From: Arthrobacter sp. ov407
GTDB lineage: Bacteria; Actinomycetota; Actinomycetes; Actinomycetales; Micrococcaceae
Length of the DNA: 51,404 nucleotides
Direction of reading: 5' to 3'
Assembly (NCBI RefSeq): GCF_900102895.1
Contig: NZ_FNGD01000021.1
Span: 1-51,404 of the forward strand
The position numbers were made by a program, and so were the translations under genes. Shown here piece by piece: positions 16,148 to 24,090 of this stretch; position 1 is the first letter of the stretch; each line of letters begins with the position of its first letter. Below the pieces are notes generated by a model. The model was not told the DNA's origin, searched no databases, and saw only the letters and a program-made list of their open reading frames with translations.

Positions 16148-17596
16148 TCAGCCGCGCTTCAGGCTCCAGCTCGCCCCTTCGGGGCCGTCCTCGACGACGA
16201 CGCCGGCGGCGGTCAGAGTGTCCCGGATGGCGTCGGACGCCACCCAGTCTTTGGACGCCCGGGCGTGAGCCCGCGCCGCCAGCTGCGCCTCGACCAGGAC
16301 GCCAAGTGCGGTGTTGGCTTGTTCGTCGGCGGCCGGTGTCGCGGTGGCGTTGAGGCCGAGGACATCCAGCATGGCGGTGACGCTGGCGAGTGCCTGCCCC
16401 GCGGCGTCGAGATCCCCGTCAGTGAGGGCGGTGTTGCCGGCGCGGACGGTATCGTGCAGAACGGCGAGGGCCTGCGGCACGTTGAGGTCATCGTCCATGG
16501 CCGAAGCAAAAGCTTCCGGGACGGAAGTGGTTGACGAACCCGATCCCGCGTCAGGGAGGACCCGGCCGGCGCGGCTGATGAACCCGTCGATCCGTTCGAC
16601 GGCGGCGGCGGCTTCCTGCAGGGACGTCGGCTGGTAGTCCAGGACCGAGCGGTACTGCGCCTGCCCGAGGTAGTACCGGACAACGCGCGGCGGGGCGAGT
16701 TCGAGCATTTCCGCCGGGCTGACGGTATTGCCGATGGACTTGGACATCTTCTCGCCGGCGTAGGTGACCATGCCGTTGTGCATCCAGAAGTTGGCGAAGC
16801 CGTGGCCCGCGGCCTGGGACTGGGCCATCTCGTTTTCGTGGTGCGGGAAGCGCAGGTCCAGTCCGCCGCCGTGGATGTCGAACTCGGTGCCCAGGTACTT
16901 GGTGACCATCGCGGAGCATTCGAGGTGCCAGCCCGGGCGGCCGGCGCCCCACGGCGAGGACCAGCTCGCCGTCGTCGGCTCCCCGTCCTTGTAGCCCTTC
17001 CACAGCGCAAAGTCGCGGGGGTCCCGCTTGCCGCGCGGGTCGGCGTCCCCGGCACTCTGCATGTCGTCGAGTCTTTGGCGCGTCAGGGTCCCGTACTTGG
17101 ACCAGGAGCGCACGTCGAAGTAGACGTCGCCGGAGTCGTCGAGGGCCGGGTAGGCGTGGCCGCGATCGATCAGCTGCTGGATGAGGGCATGCATTTCCGG
17201 AATGTGACCGGTGGCTCGGGGCTCATAGGTGGGGCGGGAGACGCCCAGGGTGTCGTAGGCCTTGAGGAATTCCTGCTCGTAGCGGTAGGCCAGGGCCCAC
17301 CACTCCTCGTTGCGCAGGGCCCCGGGCTCGTCCTCAAAGTCGGGGCCGAAGGACGCGGCGGACTTGGCGAGGATCTTGTCGTCGATGTCGGTGACGTTGC
17401 GGACCGCCGTCACGCGGAAGCCGCGGTACTGCAGCCAGCGGGTCAGCTGGTCGAACGCGATGGCCGAGCGGATGTGGCCGACATGTGGCATGCCCTGCAC
17501 GGTGGCTCCGCAGTAGTACAGGCTAACGTGGCCAGGTACCAAGGGGACGAAGTCGCGGACTTCGGCGGATGCAGTGTCGTAAAAGCGCAGGGTCAC
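16148..17596 (-). CDS. cysS: Cysteinyl-tRNA synthetase
   Basis: This 482-aa class I synthetase charges tRNA-Cys. It has the zinc ligand Cys29 in YYCGATVQG, the HIGH-type HVGH (38-41), VRNVTDIDDKIL, the HHENE zinc-site region and the KMSKS signature in EKMSKSIGN. The length and the C-terminal DALR-type helical region favour CysS over the shorter mycothiol enzyme MshC. The GTG start follows TAATCT by 6 nt, suggesting its own leaderless promoter although it lies in a minus-strand series with ispD and ispF. Confidence 0.95.
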   Translation of the reverse strand: MTLRFYDTASAEVRDFVPLVPGHVSLYYCGATVQGMPHVGHIRSAIAFDQLTRWLQYRGFRVTAVRNVTDIDDKILAKSAASFGPDFEDEPGALRNEEWWALAYRYEQEFLKAYDTLGVSRPTYEPRATGHIPEMHALIQQLIDRGHAYPALDDSGDVYFDVRSWSKYGTLTRQRLDDMQSAGDADPRGKRDPRDFALWKGYKDGEPTTASWSSPWGAGRPGWHLECSAMVTKYLGTEFDIHGGGLDLRFPHHENEMAQSQAAGHGFANFWMHNGMVTYAGEKMSKSIGNTVSPAEMLELAPPRVVRYYLGQAQYRSVLDYQPTSLQEAAAAVERIDGFISRAGRVLPDAGSGSSTTSVPEAFASAMDDDLNVPQALAVLHDTVRAGNTALTDGDLDAAGQALASVTAMLDVLGLNATATPAADEQANTALGVLVEAQLAARAHARASKDWVASDAIRDTLTAAGVVVEDGPEGASWSLKRG

Positions 17597-17602
17597 CGCT
17601 CC

Positions 17603-17608
17603 AGATTA
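17603..17608 (-). promoter_or_regulatory. Putative -10 of cysS (leaderless)
   Basis: TAATCT on the minus strand ends 6 nt before the cysS GTG. The intervening GGAGCG could also act as a weak ribosome binding site. Confidence 0.45.
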
Positions 17609-17681
17609 GCCGATGGCGCTCCGCGGCTTTACCGGCGGCCTTGCTGGCGGCCGGGAGCCCGGCACCACCGATCCGGGCAAC

Positions 17682-18032
17682 CTACTTGCAGTATTGCCCG
17701 ATCTTGTTGATCTGCTCCGTGAGCTGGGCGGTCTGTTCGTCGGTCTTGGTTCCCGTGGGGCTCGCCGCAACCTGCTTCATGATATCGGCCATCTGGTGGA
17801 TCGGGGCGCCCACCTCAGGCGCCACTTTGTCCGCAACTTCCTGGTAGTGCTGGCCAATCTGCCCGGCCTGCTCCTTCGCGCTCCCGGAGGGCACGAAGGT
17901 ATCGGTGTTGAGGAACTTGCAGCTTTCTTCGACACTCAATCTTGGCGTCGCGCTGGGTGCGGTCGTCGAGCCGGCACAGCCGGTCAGCATGGTCCCTGCC
18001 ACGAGTACGACGGCGGTCAGCAGCTTCTTCAC
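17682..18032 (-). CDS. Small putative lipoprotein
   Basis: A 116-aa protein with a lipoprotein signal: the short basic start MKKLL, a hydrophobic segment and the lipobox LTGC with Cys19. The mature part is mostly helical (ADKVAPEVGAPIHQMADIMKQV) and has two further cysteines, in EESCKFL and at the C-terminus GQYCK, which could form a disulfide. The GTG start has AGGAG seven bases upstream. It sits between ispF and cysS. The family was not recognised; a membrane-anchored surface protein is as much as can be said. Confidence 0.8.
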   Translation of the reverse strand: MKKLLTAVVLVAGTMLTGCAGSTTAPSATPRLSVEESCKFLNTDTFVPSGSAKEQAGQIGQHYQEVADKVAPEVGAPIHQMADIMKQVAASPTGTKTDEQTAQLTEQINKIGQYCK

Positions 18033-18141
18033 GGCAGGTCTCCTGACGGTTTGGAACGGGAGGTCCCGGTTGGGTCTTCCCCTTCAAGCCTAGGTGACCG
18101 GGGACGGCAGTGTTTAACCGGCCGTGCTTAACCTCCGGTGC

Positions 18142-18648
18142 TTAGCCGGCCGGATAGACCAGCGCTGTTGCCACGGCCGAGATCCCCTCGCCGCGGCCGG
18201 TAAACCCGAGTCCGTCGCTCGTGGTGGCCGTGACGCTGACCGGCGCCGCGGCAGCGTCGCTGAGGACCCGCTGGGATTCCTCCCGCCGCGGGCCGAATTT
18301 GGGCCGGTTGGCCACGAACTGTACGGCGATATTGCCGATTTCGAATCCGTGGGCGCGAACAATCCTGGCGGCTTCGGTCAGCAGGGTCACGCCGGACGCC
18401 CCGGCATACTCGGGCCGGTCCGTACCGAAATGCGTGCCCAGATCTCCGATCCCGCAGGCCGAGAAAAGCGCGTCGGCGGCGGCGTGCGCCACGGGGTCGC
18501 CGTCGGAGTGGCCGGACAGTCCCCGCTCCCCCTCCCAGAAGAGGCCGCCGAGCCACAACGGCTGCGGCTTGTCTTCGGCGGCGAAGGCATGGACATCGAT
18601 CCCGATCCCGGTCCTGGGGATCAGCGGCGCATCGGTGGACATGCTCAT
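18142..18648 (-). CDS. ispF: 2-C-methyl-D-erythritol 2,4-cyclodiphosphate synthase
   Basis: This 168-aa enzyme of the non-mevalonate isoprenoid pathway converts CDP-ME 2-phosphate to MEcPP. It has the metal-binding GIDVHAF (Asp18, His20), the SGHSDGDPVAHAAADAL signature and the GDLGTHFGTD loop. It overlaps the end of ispD by four bases (ATGA), so translation is coupled. The two genes remain separate rather than fused as IspDF. Confidence 0.96.
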   Translation of the reverse strand: MSMSTDAPLIPRTGIGIDVHAFAAEDKPQPLWLGGLFWEGERGLSGHSDGDPVAHAAADALFSACGIGDLGTHFGTDRPEYAGASGVTLLTEAARIVRAHGFEIGNIAVQFVANRPKFGPRREESQRVLSDAAAAPVSVTATTSDGLGFTGRGEGISAVATALVYPAG

Positions 18649-19475
18649 CCCTCCACCCAGCGCACGCCCAAGGGCCCTTCGAGGAGGCCTTCGGCCAGGA
18701 TCAGGTCCAGGGGTGTGGTGATCTTCAGGGACTGGCTGGCGCCCCGCACGGCGTGGACGGGGACGCCGATAAGCTCCACGAGCATCGCGTCGTCCGTGAC
18801 GAGGGCGGCCTGGCCGGCGTCGAACCCGGCAGCAGCCTCGTGGGCGCGTTTGAGGGTGGCGAAGGCGAATCCCTGTGGCGTCTGCACGGCGCGAAGCGAC
18901 TCACGGGGCGCCGTCCCGGTGACCAGCTCGGGGGCCACCGCGGCGCCGTCGCCGGTGGTCGGCTCGACGGTCTTGACCGTGTCAACGACCGGAATCACTG
19001 GAATGACGGCCGAGGCACCGGCGCCAAGCGCCGCTGCCACCCGGTGAAAGACGGCCTCCGGCGCCAGCGCCCGGGCGGCATCGTGGACCAGAACTGATTC
19101 GGTATCAGGCAGGAGGGCCGCCATCGCGGCGCGGACTGAATCGGAGCGGTTCGCGCCGCCGTCGACCACTGTGACCACCGGGACCTGGACCTCACGGCCC
19201 GGCGCGGCGAAGCTGTGCCCGGCCGCAAGCTCCTGGGTGAAAGCCTCGCACAGCGCCCGCAGCTCGGTGTCTCCCGGGGGGATTGCAATGCAGATCTGCC
19301 GCGCGATCCCGGCGGCCGCCACGCCGCGCAGGGCGTGGGTGAGGATGGTGTCCCCGCCGAGAGGCACTTTTGCTTTCGGCATGCCGTAGCCTAGGCGCTG
19401 GCCGGAGCCGGCGGCCACAACAATGACCGCCGTGACCGGACCGGCCGGTGACGTATTCGTCGGTGCAGTATCCAT
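18645..19475 (-). CDS. ispD: 2-C-methyl-D-erythritol 4-phosphate cytidylyltransferase
   Basis: A 276-aa enzyme that makes CDP-ME from MEP and CTP. The N-terminal nucleotide-binding signature is VIVVAAGSGQRLGYGMPKAK, followed by TILTHALRGV and later VLVHDAARAL and RAVQTPQGF. It is somewhat longer than the usual 230-240 aa because of loop insertions. The ATG at 19475 (MDTAPTN) was chosen because TAGTCT lies seven bases upstream as a leaderless -10; a longer frame to 19541 has no supporting signal. It overlaps ispF by four bases. Confidence 0.94.
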   Translation of the reverse strand: MDTAPTNTSPAGPVTAVIVVAAGSGQRLGYGMPKAKVPLGGDTILTHALRGVAAAGIARQICIAIPPGDTELRALCEAFTQELAAGHSFAAPGREVQVPVVTVVDGGANRSDSVRAAMAALLPDTESVLVHDAARALAPEAVFHRVAAALGAGASAVIPVIPVVDTVKTVEPTTGDGAAVAPELVTGTAPRESLRAVQTPQGFAFATLKRAHEAAAGFDAGQAALVTDDAMLVELIGVPVHAVRGASQSLKITTPLDLILAEGLLEGPLGVRWVEG

Positions 19476-19482
19476 GGGCACA

Positions 19483-19488
19483 AGACTA
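19483..19488 (-). promoter_or_regulatory. Putative -10 of ispD (leaderless)
   Basis: TAGTCT on the minus strand lies 7 nt before the ispD ATG. The -35 zone would touch the edge of the 14-bp inverted repeat that begins at 19511. Confidence 0.4.
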
Positions 19489-19510
19489 CGTCCCCGCGCC
19501 CCGGAGCATC

Positions 19511-19586
19511 CGGTTGCTCTATCAGCTGTGGCTGCGACCATATGACTCTGCCGCGCTCAGAGGGACCATACGTGATAGAGCAACCG
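19511..19586. repeat. 76-bp element with perfect 14-bp inverted repeats
   Basis: CGGTTGCTCTATCA (19511-19524) and its exact complement (19573-19586) enclose 48 nt. Smaller pairings are possible inside, such as CTCTG with CAGAG. It lies between the carD terminator and ispD and contains no gene. It could be a REP- or MITE-like intergenic element or a structured regulatory site. Confidence 0.8.
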
Positions 19587-19605
19587 AGGGGTGGCGGCCG
19601 AAAAA

Positions 19606-19642
19606 GGCAAAAAGAAGCCCCGGTGGCCTGATGCCACCGGGG
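19606..19642 (-). terminator. Rho-independent terminator of carD
   Basis: A perfect 10-bp stem CCCCGGTGGC/GCCACCGGGG (19618-19627, 19633-19642) with a 5-nt loop is followed on the minus strand by CTTCTTTTT. It lies 43 nt after the carD stop. Confidence 0.88.
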
Positions 19643-19685
19643 TTCGATTCTTATCTGCGCCGGCCCTGCTGGGGCCAGCCCTGAG

Positions 19686-20168
19686 TTAGGAAGCCAGGAC
19701 CTCGTCGAGAACGCTTGCAGCCTTCTCTTCATCAGTCTTTTCAGCCAGTGCCAGTTCCGAAATCAGGATCTGACGGGCCTTGGCCAGCATGCGCTTCTCT
19801 CCCGCGGAGAGACCCCGGTCGTGATCACGGCGCCAGAGGTCGCGGACGACCTCAGCTACCTTGATGACGTCACCGGAAGCAAGCTTTTCCAGGTTTGCCT
19901 TGTAACGACGCGACCAGTTGGTGGGCTCCTCAGTGAACTCGGCCCGCAGCACATCGAACACGTGCTCCAAGCCTTCTTTGCCCACTACATCCCGAACCCC
20001 AACCAGGTCAACGTTTTCTGCTGGAACTTCAATGGTCAGATCACCCTGAGCCACCTTGAGCTTGAGATACATCTTCTCTTCGCCCTTGACAGTGCGCATC
20101 TTGATTTCTTCAATTTTGGCTGCACCGTGGTGAGGGTAAACTACTGTCTCGCCGACCTCAAAAACCAT
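19686..20168 (-). CDS. carD: CarD family transcriptional regulator
   Basis: This 160-aa global regulator binds RNA polymerase and stabilises the open complex, notably at rRNA promoters. The N-terminal RNAP-interaction domain begins MVFEVGETVVYPHHGAAKIEEI, and the C-terminal helical DNA-binding part contains NWSRRYKANLEKLASGDVIKVAEVVRDLW and the conserved RMLAKARQIL. The ATG at 20168 follows an AAAGGGGA-type ribosome binding site and matches the family N-terminus; a longer frame to 20378 is upstream noise. A promoter is visible about 135 nt upstream. Confidence 0.96.
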   Translation of the reverse strand: MVFEVGETVVYPHHGAAKIEEIKMRTVKGEEKMYLKLKVAQGDLTIEVPAENVDLVGVRDVVGKEGLEHVFDVLRAEFTEEPTNWSRRYKANLEKLASGDVIKVAEVVRDLWRRDHDRGLSAGEKRMLAKARQILISELALAEKTDEEKAASVLDEVLAS

Positions 20169-20302
20169 GTGGACATTCCCCTTTCCCGCAGACCAGTTTA
20201 TCACGATTAAGGCATACAACTGGCATCTAAAGGTGCCCGGAACCGCATGAATCCGGGGAAAATGGCCCCAATCCACCCCCTCAAACCCCTTGACGAATGC
20301 GG

Positions 20303-20331
20303 ATAATAGTGCCTGCGGCCTTAACTGCCAA
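20303..20331 (-). promoter_or_regulatory. carD promoter
   Basis: On the minus strand, -35 TTGGCA (20326-20331) and -10 TATTAT (20303-20308) are separated by exactly 17 bp. The transcript would have a leader of about 130 nt before the carD ATG. Confidence 0.7.
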
Positions 20332-20415
20332 GAGGTTTCCGGCCCCCGCCAAGCGGGCTCCGGCCGGCGGAGAGGCACGCGTCCGTGCGCTTATGTGTAG
20401 GCCCCGAGTCCTTGT

Positions 20416-20443
20416 TTGAGGCCGATTGCGGCTAGGCTATGGC
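20416..20443 (+). promoter_or_regulatory. Possible promoter of the LpqE-like lipoprotein gene
   Basis: TTGAGG (20416-20421) and TATGGC (20438-20443) with a 16-bp spacer precede the gene by about 36 nt. The match is moderate. The rest of 20169-20479 has no gene. Confidence 0.4.
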
Positions 20444-20479
20444 TGAATAATGTTTCAAGACTCTCAAGGAGTGCGTGAC

Positions 20480-21064
20480 GTGCGTTTCACTGCGATGAAC
20501 CGGGGCCAGCGCGGCAAGCTGGCAATGGCTACGGCTGCACTTGGCATCGGCCTGCTGTCCGTGACCGGCTGCGGCTACATCAACCCCCAGCAGACCTCGG
20601 AGCAGTACGCGGCCTCCGACGGAACCCACACTCACCTCGGTGCTCTGCAGCTGCGCAACTTCATCATCATCGCCGACGGCGAGGACAAGCCGGGCCGCGT
20701 GATCGGCGCCGTGTACAACACGTCCTCCAAGGACGTTGTGCTGACCATCAAGGGCGCCGAGGGGTCGCAGGCCCAGGTTCCAGTCAAGCAGAAGTCCCAC
20801 ACCCTGCTCAACGACTCCACCGCCCCGGCGATCCTGAGCACCGCCGGCGCCAAGCCGGGATCCATGGCCGAGGTCACCATCTCCGAGGACGGCACCACCC
20901 AGGACGCCACCTTCAAGGTTCCGGTCCTGGACGGAACGATCGTCGACTACAAGACGTACCTGCCGACGCCGGAGCCCACCGCCTCCAGCACGGCATCGCC
21001 GTCCGAGACGGCAACCTCGACCGAGACGGCCACGCCGACGCCGAGCAGCACCTCCGGCCACTAG
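20480..21064 (+). CDS. LpqE-like putative lipoprotein
   Basis: A 194-aa exported lipoprotein: MRFTAMNRGQRGK, then a hydrophobic segment and the lipobox SVTGC. The mature domain (about 35-160) looks beta-rich (LRNFIIIADGEDKPGRVIGAVYNTSS), and the tail is a Thr/Ser/Pro/Glu-rich low-complexity stretch typical of a flexible wall-spanning C-terminus. GTG 20480 was chosen because AAGGAG lies eight bases upstream. The position next to carD, divergently transcribed, matches mycobacterial lpqE, which supports the name by synteny only; its function is unknown. Confidence 0.82.
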   Translation: MRFTAMNRGQRGKLAMATAALGIGLLSVTGCGYINPQQTSEQYAASDGTHTHLGALQLRNFIIIADGEDKPGRVIGAVYNTSSKDVVLTIKGAEGSQAQVPVKQKSHTLLNDSTAPAILSTAGAKPGSMAEVTISEDGTTQDATFKVPVLDGTIVDYKTYLPTPEPTASSTASPSETATSTETATPTPSSTSGH

Positions 21065-21076
21065 CCCTCAGTTATC

Positions 21077-21114
21077 GCAAAAGGAGGGGCACCTGCGGGC
21101 GCCCCTCCTTTTGC
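21077..21114. terminator. Bidirectional terminator
   Basis: A perfect 14-bp stem (21077-21090, 21101-21114) with a 10-nt loop has A and T runs built into its outer part. It lies between two converging genes, the LpqE-like lipoprotein gene and regX3, and can serve both. Confidence 0.88.
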
Positions 21115-21182
21115 ATGCCCCCCGGACTTCCAGCCGCCCGGGCAGGCCGCCCACGCAGGCCGCCGGGCAGCTTCCTCCGCCG

Positions 21183-21863
21183 TTAGGGCTCGAACTTGTA
21201 ACCCAGCCCGCGGACGGTGATCAGGTACCGCGGCGCGGAAGCATCCGGCTCGATCTTGCTGCGCAGCCGCTTGACGTGGACGTCGAGGGTCTTGGTGTCC
21301 CCCACGTAGTCTGAGCCCCAGACCCTGTCGATCAGCTGGCCGCGGGTCAGGACCCGGCCGGAGTTCCTCAGCAGCATTTCCAGCAGCTCGAACTCTTTGA
21401 GCGGCAGGGCGATTTGCTCGCCCCCGACGCTGACCACGTGGCGTTCAATGTCCATCCGGACAGGACCGGCCTGCACCGTACTGGAGACGAGTTCCTCCGG
21501 CTCGCTCTGGCGCCGAAGGACGGCACGGACCCGGGCCACGAGCTCCCGCGAGGAGTAGGGCTTGGTGACGTAGTCGTCGGCGCCCAGTTCCAGCCCCACC
21601 ACCTTGTCGATTTCCGAGTCCTTGGCCGTCAGCATGATCACGGGCACCCCGGAGCGCTGCCGGAGTTGGCGGCAGACCTCGGTGCCCGACTGGCCCGGCA
21701 GTTGCAGGTCCAGGAGCACGAGGTCGGCGCCGTTGCGGTCGAATTCGGTGATGGCGTCCAGTCCGTTGTCCACCACCTCGACTTCGAACCCTTCTTTACC
21801 CAACAGATAGGACAGGGGGTCGCTGAAGGACTCCTCGTCCTCGACAATCAGAATCCGGCTCAA
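21183..21863 (-). CDS. regX3: Response regulator RegX3 (OmpR/PhoB family)
   Basis: A 226-aa two-domain regulator. The receiver domain has the acidic pocket EDEES, phospho-acceptor Asp52 in LVLLDLQLPG, Thr in IMLTAKD and Lys in YVTKPYSSREL. The C-terminal winged helix has the OmpR signature LKEFELLEMLLRNSGRVLTRGQL and VDVHVKRLRSKIE-like DVHVKRLRSKIE. It overlaps senX3 by four bases. RegX3/PhoP-type regulators bind 11-nt GTTCA direct repeats and activate phosphate-starvation genes; such repeats lie upstream of senX3 and phoU. Confidence 0.95.
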   Translation of the reverse strand: MSRILIVEDEESFSDPLSYLLGKEGFEVEVVDNGLDAITEFDRNGADLVLLDLQLPGQSGTEVCRQLRQRSGVPVIMLTAKDSEIDKVVGLELGADDYVTKPYSSRELVARVRAVLRRQSEPEELVSSTVQAGPVRMDIERHVVSVGGEQIALPLKEFELLEMLLRNSGRVLTRGQLIDRVWGSDYVGDTKTLDVHVKRLRSKIEPDASAPRYLITVRGLGYKFEP

Positions 21864-23101
21864 GCGGTAGCTCCTTGCTCATGGACGCCAGCGGCGTCAC
21901 GTCGTTGCGGTCTGGGGTCCCGGCTGGAAGGGTGGGCAGCGGGCTTGCCGGCCTCGGGGACGTCGCCGTCGCCCTGCCCTTCTATCTCGGGAAGTCGAAT
22001 GGTGAACGTGGAACCCTGGCCGAGCTGGGACCACAGGGTCACCTCGCCGCCGTGGTTGGAAATGACGTGCTTGACGATGCTCAGGCCAAGTCCTGTGCCT
22101 CCGGTCTGCCGGGAGCGGGCAGCATCCACCCGGTAGAAGCGCTCGAAGACGCGCTCCTGGTCCTCAGCGCTGAGCCCATCGCCCTGGTCCGTCACCGAGA
22201 CCGCCACGAGGCCGTCCTTGGCCCGGATGCCCACACCCACCTTGGTGTTCTCCGGCGAGTACCGGATGGCGTTGTCGATCAGGTTGCGCAGGGCGGTGAC
22301 CAGGAGGTCCTGGTCGCCGTAGACCATGGCATCGGCGTGCCCGCCGACCACCAGCCGGATGTTCTTGCTCTCGGCCGGCAGCTGGGAGCGGTCCACGGCC
22401 TCGCTGACCACTGTGTTGATGTCCACCGGGCGGCCCTGCTGCGCGACGTTGGCGCCCTGGAGCCGGGAGAGTTCGATGATGTCCTGGACCAGGGCCGCAA
22501 GCCGGGTCGATTCCTTGTGCATGCGCTTGGCGAACCGCTTCACCGCCTCGGGGTCGTCAGCGGACGATTCGAGTGCCTCAGCCAGGAGGGAGATCGCCCC
22601 GACCGGTGTCTTCAGTTCGTGGGAGACGTTCGCGACAAAGTCGTTGCGGACTTCCTCGGTGCGGGTGAATTCCGTCCGGTCATCGGCCAGCAGCAGGATG
22701 TATTCCTCCGTGATGACGGCTGCCCGGACCTGGACAACGATCGTTCCCTGGCCTAGCGGGCCGCGCGGCAGCTCCAGTTGCTGTTCGAGGATGACACCGT
22801 CCCGCCGCACCTTGGCCGTCAGTTCCAGCAGCTGCTGGTGCACCACGGTGTGCCCGCGGACCAGGCCATAGGCGTAGGCGGCAGGGCTGGCGCGGACCAC
22901 GCCGTCGATCGCATCCACCACCACGAAAGCGCGGCCGAGGACGGCGAGCACTTCGGCGGCACCCTCGGGAAGCGAGGGGTCGTCGACGTCGACGTCGACA
23001 ATGTGCCGCTGCTGCTCACTCACCCGGAACGCGAGTACGCCGAACATGCCAAACGAGAGGCCGATCAGGCCGGCGATCACGCCGATGAGCATTGGATCCA
23101 C
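21860..23101 (-). CDS. senX3: Sensor histidine kinase SenX3
   Basis: A 413-aa membrane kinase with one clear N-terminal membrane helix (about 4-26), an atypical PAS-like region (about 50-140), a HisKA dimerisation domain with phospho-acceptor His161 in FVANVSHELKTPVGA, and a HATPase_c domain with NLIDNAIRYSP, DQGDGLS and GTGLGLSIVKH. It lacks an extracellular sensor domain, as in mycobacterial SenX3, where phosphate status is relayed by the Pst transporter and PhoU. GTG 23101 follows TAAGCT by 6 nt, suggesting a leaderless start; an ATG three codons later is the alternative. Confidence 0.95.
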   Translation of the reverse strand: MDPMLIGVIAGLIGLSFGMFGVLAFRVSEQQRHIVDVDVDDPSLPEGAAEVLAVLGRAFVVVDAIDGVVRASPAAYAYGLVRGHTVVHQQLLELTAKVRRDGVILEQQLELPRGPLGQGTIVVQVRAAVITEEYILLLADDRTEFTRTEEVRNDFVANVSHELKTPVGAISLLAEALESSADDPEAVKRFAKRMHKESTRLAALVQDIIELSRLQGANVAQQGRPVDINTVVSEAVDRSQLPAESKNIRLVVGGHADAMVYGDQDLLVTALRNLIDNAIRYSPENTKVGVGIRAKDGLVAVSVTDQGDGLSAEDQERVFERFYRVDAARSRQTGGTGLGLSIVKHVISNHGGEVTLWSQLGQGSTFTIRLPEIEGQGDGDVPEAGKPAAHPSSRDPRPQRRDAAGVHEQGATA

Positions 23102-23107
23102 GGCTCC

Positions 23108-23113
23108 AGCTTA
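23108..23113 (-). promoter_or_regulatory. Putative -10 of senX3 (leaderless)
   Basis: TAAGCT on the minus strand ends 6 nt before the senX3 GTG. The PHO repeats begin about 50 nt further upstream. Confidence 0.45.
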
Positions 23114-23161
23114 TGCTCTGCTATGCGGCCGAAACCGAAATCTCCTGCGATTGGGGCGCCG

Positions 23162-23205
23162 GTTCAGCTAACGTTCATCTATTGGGGCGCAACAGTTCAC
23201 CGGAC
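23162..23205. promoter_or_regulatory. PHO box: four 11-nt units between senX3 and phoU
   Basis: The units are GTTCAGCTAAC (23162), GTTCATCTATT (23173), GGGGCGCAACA (23184, degenerate) and GTTCACCGGAC (23195), in exact 11-nt phase. This matches the actinobacterial PhoP/RegX3 direct-repeat operator. It lies in the divergent senX3-phoU region and may autoregulate both. TTGACA at 23216-23221 could be a phoU -35, but no good -10 was found. Confidence 0.82.
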
Positions 23206-23299
23206 ACTGAGAGAGTTGACAGTTGGAGCGCCGGTAGGTGCACCGAAATAGGCCCGCCACTTCGATTGCAGGCAATATTTCCGAGGAAAGGACGCACAC

Positions 23300-23962
23300 G
23301 TGCGTAAGGTTTTTCAGGAGGAGCTCGCCCAGGTAAGGGAACAGCTCGTCGAGATCTCAGCGCTGGTCACAGAGGCCATCGACAAGGCCACGACAGCTTT
23401 CGAGGGCGCCGATATCGACCTCGCCGAGGACGTGATTGCCGCCGATGCCCGCATCGATTTCCTGCAGAACAGCCTCGACGAGCGCGCCATCGACATCCTG
23501 GCCCTCCAGGGTCCGGTGGCGAGTGATCTGCGCATGCTGGTTGGTTCGCTCCGGATGAGCGCCTCGCTGGAGCGCATGGGCGACCTCGCCCGCCACCTGG
23601 CCCAGCTGGCGCGTCTGCGCTACCCGGCGTCAGTGGTTCCGGACCAGCTGCGGGAGACCTTCAAGAGCTTCGCGGAACAGGACCTGCTGATCGCCCAGAA
23701 GCTCACAGAACTGCTGGCAACCCGCGACCTCGGCCTTGCCCGGGACATCATGAAGGCCAACAGCGACGTCAACGACCTTCACCTGAGCGTTTTCACGGCG
23801 ATCGCGCGCAGCGACTGGCAGGAGTCGCCGGCCACCACGGTCGACGTTGCCCTGGCCAGCCGCTACTTTGAGCGCTTCGCCGACCACGGCGTTTCGGTTG
23901 CCCAGAAGGTCACGTACCTAGTCACCGGCGCGTGGCAGCCGAACACCATCGAACACATCTGA
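23300..23962 (+). CDS. phoU: Phosphate signalling protein PhoU
   Basis: A 220-aa all-helical protein with two PhoU repeats (about 5-100 and 115-205), including MRKVFQEELAQVREQLVEISALV, ASLERMGDLARHLAQLAR and RYFERFADHGVSVAQ. The E/DRxxD-type metal-binding helices are intact. PhoU links the Pst transporter to the SenX3-type kinase and represses phosphate-starvation signalling when phosphate is plentiful. The GTG start has AAAGGA upstream. The gene is divergent from senX3 and shares its PHO-box region. No pst genes are in the window. Confidence 0.95.
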   Translation: MRKVFQEELAQVREQLVEISALVTEAIDKATTAFEGADIDLAEDVIAADARIDFLQNSLDERAIDILALQGPVASDLRMLVGSLRMSASLERMGDLARHLAQLARLRYPASVVPDQLRETFKSFAEQDLLIAQKLTELLATRDLGLARDIMKANSDVNDLHLSVFTAIARSDWQESPATTVDVALASRYFERFADHGVSVAQKVTYLVTGAWQPNTIEHI

Positions 23963-24008
23963 CGCCGGCTGCGCTGACAAAACTGCGCTGACAAAGTCGC
24001 GCTGACAC

Positions 24009-24053
24009 AACGACGGCGTCCGGTCACCTTGGGGGTGGCCGGACGCCGTCGTT
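24009..24053. terminator. Bidirectional terminator between phoU and gpmA
   Basis: A perfect 15-bp stem (24009-24023, 24039-24053) surrounds an inner CACC/GGTG pairing. It lies between the converging phoU and gpmA. Just before it, GCGCTGACA occurs three times with a 16-17-nt period (about 23971-24007). Confidence 0.85.
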
Positions 24054-24090
24054 TGTGCTTTAACTTTGCGCTTTGCGCTGCGGGAAGCGT

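Noticed and set aside
16148..17596. Mycothiol ligase MshC instead of CysS
   Set aside because: The protein has CysS length and a C-terminal anticodon-side region and sits in the conserved carD-ispD-ispF-cysS-rlmB order.
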